DNA of 64,000 nt from Psychrobacter immobilis (GTDB taxonomy: Bacteria; Pseudomonadota; Gammaproteobacteria; Pseudomonadales; Moraxellaceae), in assembly GCF_904846065.1 (NCBI RefSeq), contig NZ_CAJGZV010000001.1, positions 1,984,001-2,048,000 on the forward strand, given 5' to 3'. Below are positions 17,311-24,735 of this stretch, piece after piece. A program made the translations under genes and the position numbers. The number at the start of each line of letters is the position of its first letter. The first letter of the stretch is position 1. A model generated the notes under the pieces. The model saw only the letters and a program-made list of their open reading frames with translations, was not told the origin of the DNA and did no database searches.

Positions 17311-17918
17311 TGAACTTATTTTCTTATAGAGTTGAACACGATTATGGGCTAGCACCTAATCCTTTTCATAACTACTGTACTCTAGCTATTTGCAAACCAT
17401 CAATTAGAGGTAACGATAACTTATCGATTGGCGATTGGGTGGTAGGTACAGGTAGCAAGAGCCTAGAGAATACTAATCACTTAATTTACGCAATGAAAGT
17501 GGAAGAAAAACTACCATTCAATAAATATTGGAATGATTCAAGATTTCAATGCAAAAAACCTATAATTAACGGTAGCTTAGTAAAAATGTACGGAGACAAT
17601 ATTTACCATCAGGATATTAGTACTAAAAATTGGATACAAGAGAATTCAGCGCACTCTTTGACCAGTAAACAACCAAATGCAAAACACTTGGAAACTGATA
17701 TCAGCGGTAAGTACGTCCTTGTTTCTAAAGAGTTTTACTATTTTGGTGAAAATGCACCAGCGATACCAGATGAACTCATAAAGGTTTGTAACAAGGGTCG
17801 TAATATGCAATATAAAAAAATACCTCCAATTCTTAGGATTAAGTTTATAAAGTGGATAGAAGATAATTATCAGAATGGCATACATGGTGACCCTGTTAGC
17901 TGGTGTAATCATCTTTGA
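17307..17918 (+). CDS. Nmad2-domain protein (copy 2)
   Basis: A ~203-residue homologue of the protein at 13135, sharing the whole motif series: LFSYRVEHDYGLAPNP, LAICKPSIRG, IGDWVVGTGS, LIYAMKVEE, GDNIY and DISGKYVLVSKEFYYFG. Outside these blocks the two copies differ widely, so this is an old duplication or separate acquisition rather than a recent copy. The chosen ATG at 17307 overlaps the TIR stop (ATGA) and has a GTGAG ribosome site; the TTG at 17301 is less likely. The pairing with a TIR gene immediately upstream repeats the first module. Family confident; role unknown. Confidence 0.82.
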   Translation: MMNLFSYRVEHDYGLAPNPFHNYCTLAICKPSIRGNDNLSIGDWVVGTGSKSLENTNHLIYAMKVEEKLPFNKYWNDSRFQCKKPIINGSLVKMYGDNIYHQDISTKNWIQENSAHSLTSKQPNAKHLETDISGKYVLVSKEFYYFGENAPAIPDELIKVCNKGRNMQYKKIPPILRIKFIKWIEDNYQNGIHGDPVSWCNHL

Positions 17919-18119
17919 ATATATGATCAGGCATAAGTTGAATCGTGTTTTAATTAGAGTAACAGTTTAATCTCATTTAGTTCGCCACTTAAAAAATATT
18001 TTAGAACTTTAAACAACCGAACTGTTTGAATGTTTCAAATTCTTTATAAACTCACGCTGGTCAAGATTAGTAGGGTTTTTAATAATCATAAATTAAATAT
18101 ATTAAAAGGTGTTTGTTAG

Positions 18120-18416
18120 ATGACATATAAATTTCAAGATTGGTTAGAATTACATTCAGCTATACTTATGAGACGAACTAAACCTCTTTATATATTCATA
18201 CTAGGTAGCGTATTAGCCTTACTAGCTCAGTTTTTATATATTAGAGGAGTGAGAAGCTTTTATAGTCATGAAATGCTTAAAGTGTTAGTTGAGCAGAACC
18301 TAAGTATTTTATCTATTGGTACTTGGTTAGTTCCAGTCGTCATCATTCTAATTTTTGCAAGCTTATCAATATCTATACATCAAGAAAACGTGCGAAAATT
18401 ATATAAAAAATGGTAG
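18120..18416 (+). CDS. small two-TM membrane protein
   Basis: A 98-residue protein with two hydrophobic segments, PLYIFILGSVLALLAQFLY (~27-45) and SIGTWLVPVVIILIFASLSI (~64-83), separated by a short charged loop. It ends with a basic tail (VRKLYKKW). No family is recognised. It lies 201 bases after the second Nmad2 gene on the same strand, with a short AT-rich leader. Small two-TM proteins in defence loci are often pore-forming effectors, which would fit a TIR signalling module. That is inference from position and size only. It could instead be a stray gene trapped before the IS3 remnant. Confidence 0.6.
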   Translation: MTYKFQDWLELHSAILMRRTKPLYIFILGSVLALLAQFLYIRGVRSFYSHEMLKVLVEQNLSILSIGTWLVPVVIILIFASLSISIHQENVRKLYKKW

Positions 18417-18488
18417 ATTTAAGCACACCTAAATAATCAGCTTGATCCCTGCCGTCAAATCCGTACAGTCAAACTTGAGAGATTTTAG

Positions 18489-18825
18489 TTACGCAGCCTG
18501 GCGATAAAAGTCAAACCACACCTGTCTTGGTGTTTTATAGCCTAAACCCTTTTGAATCCAAGTCTGGTTGTAATTTATACTGCTTGAGGATCTTATGTTA
18601 CGTGTAACTACAGTACTGACTACCTCTATCAGAATGCACTATTGGTCGTTTACTCTTGATTGCCATATTGAGTGCACGGCATACTAAATTAGTGGTAATG
18701 CGTTTATTAAAGGCACAGCCGACCAGCTCTTTAGTGTAGAGATCTTTAACACCTGCTAAGTATAGTCGACCCTCATTTGTCCATAACAGTAGTTGAGATA
18801 TTGCCGTCATTGTCCGCTACCTGCT
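18489..18825 (-). pseudogene. IS3-family transposase remnant
   Basis: Two pieces of an IS3-type integrase core remain. The first has TNEGRLYLAGVKDLYTKELV, an IAIKSKRP-like stretch and the HSDRGSQYCS block with a catalytic Asp. The second is the C-terminal end YNQTWIQKGLGYKTPRQVWF before a TAA at 18489-18491. The region between them, with the last catalytic Glu, is deleted, and the N-terminal part is gone. It cannot transpose. It separates the TIR/Nmad2 cluster from the GIY-YIG/DUF2075 operon and accounts for most of the 18417-18909 gap. Confidence 0.8.
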
Positions 18826-18909
18826 TAACGGCTTATGCTTTAGACAAGATAATAGTCTCTTCAAGTAAAATCACAATCACATAAAAATTGTAACTATAAA
18901 ACTCCAATA

Positions 18910-20619
18910 CTAGCCAATACAGCTCTGAAAGTATTCCCGAAGATTTTCATCGTAACAGTAAATATAGGTTCCCTTTATCCCTCTATACATAATAGTTTTA
19001 TAAATATTGATAATATAATCATGTAGTTGATCATCCGTAATCCCTACTCTACCATTTCTATCGTAATAATTACCTTTAACGACTTCGATTTTTTGAAGTT
19101 CTTTATTATAGATAATATCACTTCCAAATATTATTCCTGCGTAGTTAAGATCATAGCCTTGCGTGGTGTGAATGCAGCCCATTTCAGTCATATCTGTCGT
19201 TGAATTAACCCAGTCTTTATTGGTTCTATTCCAATATAACTCTACCCCATCGATTTCAGCATCAGGCTCAGTGCCTTTTCTGGACACCCATTCCCATGAG
19301 TAGCCTGAAATAACTCTACATAAACCAAACTTGTTTTCCTTGATCTCAAGCGCCTTAATAAAGGCTGGCATATCTGCAAAAACCTCTAAGTCATAATTAT
19401 TTGACTTCCAAGGCTGCAAGTTTTCATCTACCTTCAATAAACGGTCAACAAAATCAATATAATCATCGCCGCCCGCTACTCTCATTTGCGACTTAAGCTC
19501 AAGAACGGTAGCAGTACTTTTTACCAAGGAAAAGCGATCTTTTTCAATATCAGAAGGTCTAACAGACTGGTGCTCATCGTAAAAGAACAGCTGATTATCA
19601 CTTGAGCGCATTATCCACTCAAGCTCATCGCTATTGTTACTATCGATATCCAATTTGAGATCCCTACAGGTTTGATCAAAAGCACCATAACCAGAAATAT
19701 TTTTCCTTCTTCTCAATCGATGTGCTTCATCAATGATTAGCAAATCAAAGTGGCTTTTTGCTGCTTCGTTAGGGCCAATAACCATATTCGCTGATAAACC
19801 ATGTATGCTTCTAAAAACCTTTTTTAAGGTATCTCTGAGAGATGTCATAGGCACGACCAAAGCTATCTTCATATCTACCTTTGAAGTGCCAGTAGTTTTA
19901 ATCTTACTCTTTACTTTACCTACTAAGTCAATCAAATGCTTGTTGTTAGCATACTCTGATAAGTCATCTGCACTAACTTGTGATAACAACAGCTTTATAA
20001 GATAAACGGCCAGTATTGTCTTGCCAGTACCAGCACTACCCTGAACAAAGACCGTACTGTTAGGAATGTCTTCTTTGCCTAGCACATGCAGATACTGCTC
20101 TATGGCATTCATTTGATCTTCAGACAGAGATTTGTATGGAGAAAACTTAAAGAGATCAGAGTTTTGAATATCCAGCAAATCACTCTTTACTATTTTTTCG
20201 CTTTTCAGTTCATCCCAAATACCTTTGAAGGTCTCATGATATAAGTCTTTTTGATAATATTTATGGTTAGAGATGCCAGCATTGCCGTTTAGTAGTTTGA
20301 ACTGCTTATCTGCTTGCATATACTGTATAAGATTGGACTCAATATCTAATACGGTAGACTTATTAAAATAACCACTAAATACTACCCTGATATTCTGTAG
20401 CTCTCTTTTTTCTTCATTCGCTAAGTGCTGACTAATTCGACTCGTAATATTAGTCGTCTCACCGACATAAGCTTTTTTAGATTTTTTACTGTAAATGATA
20501 TAGACCACAGGATAGTCATAACTGACTGGTGCTTTTTTTCGTATTGAGCTGATGGTACTGTAATCAAATGGAAAGTCTTCGATAGAGAATGGGAAATCTT
20601 TCATTGCATGGTCAAACAT
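18910..20619 (-). CDS. GIY-YIG nuclease fused to DUF2075 helicase-like ATPase
   Basis: A 569-residue protein. Residues ~38-100 form a GIY-YIG endonuclease domain (VVYIIYSKKSKKAYVGETTN, then ISQHL). A P-loop ATPase of the DUF2075 type follows: Walker A VFVQGSAGTGKTIL near 198, DEAHRLRRR near 298, YDEHQSV, LKSQMR and HTTQGYDLNYAGI as the late helicase motif. Such fusions are found in defence islands, usually beside a small MazG-like enzyme, as here. The MazG stop and this start codon are directly adjacent (TAAATG). The protein probably cuts DNA in an ATP-driven way. Family confident; the trigger is unknown. Confidence 0.88.
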   Translation of the reverse strand: MFDHAMKDFPFSIEDFPFDYSTISSIRKKAPVSYDYPVVYIIYSKKSKKAYVGETTNITSRISQHLANEEKRELQNIRVVFSGYFNKSTVLDIESNLIQYMQADKQFKLLNGNAGISNHKYYQKDLYHETFKGIWDELKSEKIVKSDLLDIQNSDLFKFSPYKSLSEDQMNAIEQYLHVLGKEDIPNSTVFVQGSAGTGKTILAVYLIKLLLSQVSADDLSEYANNKHLIDLVGKVKSKIKTTGTSKVDMKIALVVPMTSLRDTLKKVFRSIHGLSANMVIGPNEAAKSHFDLLIIDEAHRLRRRKNISGYGAFDQTCRDLKLDIDSNNSDELEWIMRSSDNQLFFYDEHQSVRPSDIEKDRFSLVKSTATVLELKSQMRVAGGDDYIDFVDRLLKVDENLQPWKSNNYDLEVFADMPAFIKALEIKENKFGLCRVISGYSWEWVSRKGTEPDAEIDGVELYWNRTNKDWVNSTTDMTEMGCIHTTQGYDLNYAGIIFGSDIIYNKELQKIEVVKGNYYDRNGRVGITDDQLHDYIINIYKTIMYRGIKGTYIYCYDENLREYFQSCIG

Positions 20620-20952
20620 TTATTCAGCTCGCTTTTTTTTATTACCAAAGGCAGGATGCTTTTTTTCATTCAGCTGTATTTTACTCAAAACAGCTTCCTC
20701 CAAGTCTATATCCAGCTTTATACACATTGTGAGTATGTATATAGAGATATCAGCTATCTCTTCCTTTACGCATCGAATTTGATCACTATCTAGATTACGT
20801 GACTCTTCTTCACTAAGCCACTGGAATATTTCAACCAACTCAGCAACCTCTACTGACATCGCCATTGAGATGTTCTTTGGCGAATGGAACTTATCCCACT
20901 CTCTTTCATGAGAAAACTTCTGTAGCTTTTTTTCTATAGTCTTTATATCCAT
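20620..20952 (-). CDS. MazG-like nucleotide pyrophosphohydrolase
   Basis: A ~110-residue all-helical MazG/RS21-C6-like enzyme. The segment MAMSVEVAELVEIFQWLSEE supplies the E-x-x-E metal site and VKEEIADISIYIL supplies the E-x-x-D site, so the catalytic set is complete. An ATG at 20952 with a good AAGGG ribosome site is preferred over the one at 20976. It sits directly before the GIY-YIG/DUF2075 gene with no gap, and the two form an obligate-looking pair. Likely substrates are dNTPs such as dCTP or modified dNTPs. This could protect the host pool or deplete dNTPs during infection; sequence cannot decide. Confidence 0.85.
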   Translation of the reverse strand: MDIKTIEKKLQKFSHEREWDKFHSPKNISMAMSVEVAELVEIFQWLSEEESRNLDSDQIRCVKEEIADISIYILTMCIKLDIDLEEAVLSKIQLNEKKHPAFGNKKKRAE

Positions 20953-21011
20953 ACTTCGACCCTTCAGGACAAACATTTTTTAAATGATTAGTTTTTAGCT
21001 TAACCTCTGAG

Positions 21012-23357
21012 TCATACTGAAAAGCTGAGTTTATTTTTAAAATGCTCCAACCACTCTTTCAATCCAACGATATCAAACATTTGGGCACCGTAACCAATAT
21101 TGAGCAAATCATCAGGTAAGTATTCATCGAATTTTTCGATCATTTTGTTAGGTACAGTTTCTGCAAGCTCAGTGGCGGTGGGCAAAGTCTGATTGGAAAG
21201 TCTTTTTAAAAATCGAGAAACCTGAGTCGAATCTACTTTATGAATACGGATGACACCTGCATAATCTTCAACGACAAAGTCATCTCGTATAAGCAGCATT
21301 TTCAAAGTGTTCACTATCTTATCGCCACGCCACATGAATATGTAGCTATGACCATCTTTATCTATAACCGGTCGATTACTTAAATCGTACCTGTTAAAAG
21401 TATCAATACTTTCTAAAAATAAGTGTCTGGCCACCGTATCAGCGAAATCTAGATGTTTCTCGCCAACTGCAATACGATAATCACCGTTGTTCAATATCTC
21501 ATACATTTCTCGGCGTACTCGGTCATGTATAGACATGCTACTGTCACCAAAAGCTGGAGGCTTACCACCGCCTTTGACAGAGATAACATCCACTACTTTT
21601 TTATCTATATCAACATCTTTAACTTGCCAGCGTCTACCGCCAAAAATGATGTACTGCTCAGGTAATAACATAGTCTCAATTGGTAGCGTTCCAAGCGTCC
21701 TATTACCTGCCACAATACGATATTCTTCTGGGGTTTTGAACACGGCATAAAAAGTGTAATGACCAACAATACGCTCACCGACAACACCTAGCACCAACTG
21801 ATTATTACCGAGTTGGGTAAGCAGTTGAGCACTTCCCATCTGGCTAAGCAGCGATTTAAAGTGAATTGGTTGTATTTTTTGAAAAGGTCCTTGTTTGCAT
21901 AACAGCATATAAAGCTGGTCAGCACGAATACCGCCCCATTGACCAATAGTCGCTAGTACTTGATGCAATAGCGTTGAGAAGTGATATAACGAAGTGTCCG
22001 CCGGCTCAAACCATTTATCGACAATCAACAGTCTTATCATCGCGAGTGACTGTATTAACTCAAGACGTAGATCATCAATGAGACTGGTATCTTTACTGAT
22101 TTCTTTTTCGGTAATGAGCATTCTAAGTACGGCTGAACCACCACGCCTACCTGAGCGTCCGAGCCGTTGCCGAAGACTGGCTACAGAATGCGGCGCTGTC
22201 ACTTGTACTACCGTATCAACCTTACCAATATCAATTCCTAGCTCTAAGGTCATGGTACATATGGCGGTGGTTGGCAGCGCTTCTTTTTGTAGTCGTGCTT
22301 CTAAGGTTTCCCTAAGCTCTTTTGAGAGTGAACCATGATGAGGGAAAAACTCATTGGGCACAATGTTACGCTCACATAGCTCACTCAGCTCTGTAGCAAT
22401 CATTTCTGTACGCTTGCGGCTATTAGCAAATACCAGATGGCTACCGCCACGGCATAAACGGTATAAGTCAGCACAGACTTGTGCTTCGGCAGTATAGGGA
22501 TGCTGAATACCCATATTTTCAGAGTCAGTATCTTTAGAGAGAGAATATTTAGAGCCAAAACTTTCAAAATTAACGTTTTCATCATTTGATCTGAGCGCTA
22601 ATTGACTGGGCTCTATATAACCTTTTATTTGCACCTTAATGCTAGCTATTACCTCATCATCTTCAATAATAACACAAGGCAATGACTGATTAGGTCTTAG
22701 TGACTGCGGTACGCTTTTAAGTTCTCCCAACGTTGCACTCAATGCAACTCTCGGGATAGGTGAATTTAAACGTTCAGTGACATGCTCAAGCCGAGTCAAA
22801 AGTGATAGTAAATGCTGACCACGCTCGCTACCTAAGAACGCATGAAACTCATCAATCACAATATATTTTAGATTACTAAAAGCTTGTTTGACCCAACCTG
22901 CATCCCGAACCAGTAAAGATTCAAGCGACTCAGGCGTAATCAAAATAATTCCGGATGGCGACTTCTTTTGCTTATTCTTTTTACTCTGTGGACTATCACC
23001 ATGCCATGGCGTCACTTGCATATCAAGCAGGTCTGCTAAACTCTCAAGCCTTCGATATTGATCATTAATGAGCGCTTTTAGTGGGCTTATATATAGAATG
23101 CCTACTCCGTTGCCCTGAGCCTCTTTCTCATATCTATCTACATTCTGACCCTCGTCTGACTTAACAAGGGCACTACATGCTGGCAAAAAGAACGCTTCAG
23201 TCTTGCCAGCAGCAGTCGCTGCACTAATAAGTACGTCGGTTTTTCCAGACAAAATTGGCGCGATCGCCTTAGCTTGCACTTCGCGCAATCCGCTCCAACC
23301 TTGGTTAAATATCCAACGCTGTATACGGAAGTCGAGCTGGAGATGAGCGTCTCTCAA
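21012..23357 (-). CDS. BrxHI/Lhr-like DEAD-box helicase
   Basis: A 781-residue SF2 helicase of the Lhr/BrxHI kind. Motifs: REVQAKAIAPIL (Q-like), Walker A ISAATAAGKTEAFFLP near 45, DEFHAFLGSERGQHL near 168, ALSATLG, HHGSLSKELRE, MTLELGIDIG and QRLGRSGRRGG near 390. The C-terminal half has no motif I recognise. The start is TTG; an upstream ATG is out of frame. It lies 39 bases after the BrxD-like ATPase gene. In type 2 BREX, BrxD and BrxHI are neighbours in this way, but no PglX, PglZ or BrxC/PglY is present, so this is a BREX-related accessory pair joined to a TerB protein, not a BREX system. Confidence 0.85.
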   Translation of the reverse strand: MRDAHLQLDFRIQRWIFNQGWSGLREVQAKAIAPILSGKTDVLISAATAAGKTEAFFLPACSALVKSDEGQNVDRYEKEAQGNGVGILYISPLKALINDQYRRLESLADLLDMQVTPWHGDSPQSKKNKQKKSPSGIILITPESLESLLVRDAGWVKQAFSNLKYIVIDEFHAFLGSERGQHLLSLLTRLEHVTERLNSPIPRVALSATLGELKSVPQSLRPNQSLPCVIIEDDEVIASIKVQIKGYIEPSQLALRSNDENVNFESFGSKYSLSKDTDSENMGIQHPYTAEAQVCADLYRLCRGGSHLVFANSRKRTEMIATELSELCERNIVPNEFFPHHGSLSKELRETLEARLQKEALPTTAICTMTLELGIDIGKVDTVVQVTAPHSVASLRQRLGRSGRRGGSAVLRMLITEKEISKDTSLIDDLRLELIQSLAMIRLLIVDKWFEPADTSLYHFSTLLHQVLATIGQWGGIRADQLYMLLCKQGPFQKIQPIHFKSLLSQMGSAQLLTQLGNNQLVLGVVGERIVGHYTFYAVFKTPEEYRIVAGNRTLGTLPIETMLLPEQYIIFGGRRWQVKDVDIDKKVVDVISVKGGGKPPAFGDSSMSIHDRVRREMYEILNNGDYRIAVGEKHLDFADTVARHLFLESIDTFNRYDLSNRPVIDKDGHSYIFMWRGDKIVNTLKMLLIRDDFVVEDYAGVIRIHKVDSTQVSRFLKRLSNQTLPTATELAETVPNKMIEKFDEYLPDDLLNIGYGAQMFDIVGLKEWLEHFKNKLSFSV

Positions 23358-23396
23358 AGGTAGTTTCTCATGTTTTTTATTAATATTATTGGTGAC

Positions 23397-24710
23397 CTAT
23401 AGCCTAAAATCAGTAAGCTCGTCTTCTTCATCCATACCACTCATATCAATGTCCATATCGGATGGCATTTCAGGGTCGATAGTTACTGATTCAATAAGTT
23501 GATCCCATGAAATGTCTGGGTTTTGGTCAATGACAGCTAACATATCCAAAAACGCTTTAATAGTATTACGAGGCGTTCTAAAGTAAGCATCACCTATCGT
23601 TTGACTACAATGCTGTAAAAAAGCTTGTAAGGATTCATCAGGTACCAGATATTCAGCTTCATCACCACCTGCATAAACATGACGCAGGTTTTTAAGTAAG
23701 ATATATAACTCTTCTGGTGTGAGGCTCGCCAAATGCAATGCAGGTGAAGAATAGTCAATAACACCTGCCCGCTTGGCAAAGCTATTATCTGCTAATCGCG
23801 TTTGCAAGGCGTCATAGCTATATAACCCTTTGCGCGGATCAAGTAAAAACTCTGGCGTACCGCCCAATAAAAACCCTAGATGCTCAGCGGTACCTTGTAA
23901 GCAGTCATTTAGAATACGTAGAATCTGCTCATAATTGGCTTGGCGTGCTTGTGTACTATTAAGCTTATACAAGTTGACCATTTCATCAAGATTGACTAGC
24001 AATCCTTGATAGCCTGCCTGCCGTACGAATAAACTCATTATTTTAAGCGCGTCATAAAAAGAGGTATCAGATATGATAGTACGCACGCCTAGATGACGTC
24101 TAGCATCAGTCTTTGTTGAGTACTCTGCACGTAACCATCGAATCGCATTGACCTTCAGCTCATCATTACCTTCTTCATGTCCTTGCCAATAAGCTTCAAT
24201 GACCTTGGCAAAATCATAGCCACCAACCAACTCTGTTAATTCAGCCAGTTTGTGCTGGATAACCTCACCAATAGCCTCATCAGTACTATCTGCTTGTTTG
24301 CGTGCTTCTGTAATGAAGCGCTCTACTACACTGGCCAAACCATTACCATCTGGTTTATTACGAGTAGACAAATTACGCATGAGCTCAGAATATAAGTTTC
24401 TTGCTTGTCCTGACGATGCTTGGATACGCCTATCAGGCGATAAATCAGCATTAACAGTGACCAGTTTACGCTCAAGCGCAATGGCCCTTACCACACTTAA
24501 AAAGAAAGTCTTGCCTGAACCATATTCACCAATAATAAGACGAAAGGCCGAACCGCCATCAGCGACGCGCTCAATATCGCTTATGAGCGCTTTGAGCTCA
24601 TTCATACGCCCCACTTGGATATGCTGAATACCTACCTTGGGCGTGACTCCCGCCTTCAATGACTGAATAATAGCATCGCGCTCTTTTGCTCTAATTTTTT
24701 TACTGGTCAT
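23397..24710 (-). CDS. BrxD-like (DUF2791) P-loop ATPase
   Basis: A 437-residue ATPase of the BREX ATP-binding / DUF2791 family. It starts with the family-typical RDAIIQSLKAGVTPKVGIQH and GRMNELKALISD. Walker A is IIGEYGSGKTFFL near 65, then VTVNADLSPDRR, a Walker B GLLVNLDEMVNL near 247, and a sensor-like GFLLGGTPEFL. The C-terminal tail is acidic. AAA/STAND-like ATPases of this group load or regulate the partner helicase. It lies between the TerB protein (26-base gap) and the Lhr-like helicase (39-base gap), forming the core of a three-gene set that has been noted in Ter-linked stress operons. Confidence 0.85.
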   Translation of the reverse strand: MTSKKIRAKERDAIIQSLKAGVTPKVGIQHIQVGRMNELKALISDIERVADGGSAFRLIIGEYGSGKTFFLSVVRAIALERKLVTVNADLSPDRRIQASSGQARNLYSELMRNLSTRNKPDGNGLASVVERFITEARKQADSTDEAIGEVIQHKLAELTELVGGYDFAKVIEAYWQGHEEGNDELKVNAIRWLRAEYSTKTDARRHLGVRTIISDTSFYDALKIMSLFVRQAGYQGLLVNLDEMVNLYKLNSTQARQANYEQILRILNDCLQGTAEHLGFLLGGTPEFLLDPRKGLYSYDALQTRLADNSFAKRAGVIDYSSPALHLASLTPEELYILLKNLRHVYAGGDEAEYLVPDESLQAFLQHCSQTIGDAYFRTPRNTIKAFLDMLAVIDQNPDISWDQLIESVTIDPEMPSDMDIDMSGMDEEDELTDFRL

Positions 24711-24735
24711 TATTCATCCTTACTGATTCTTATAT

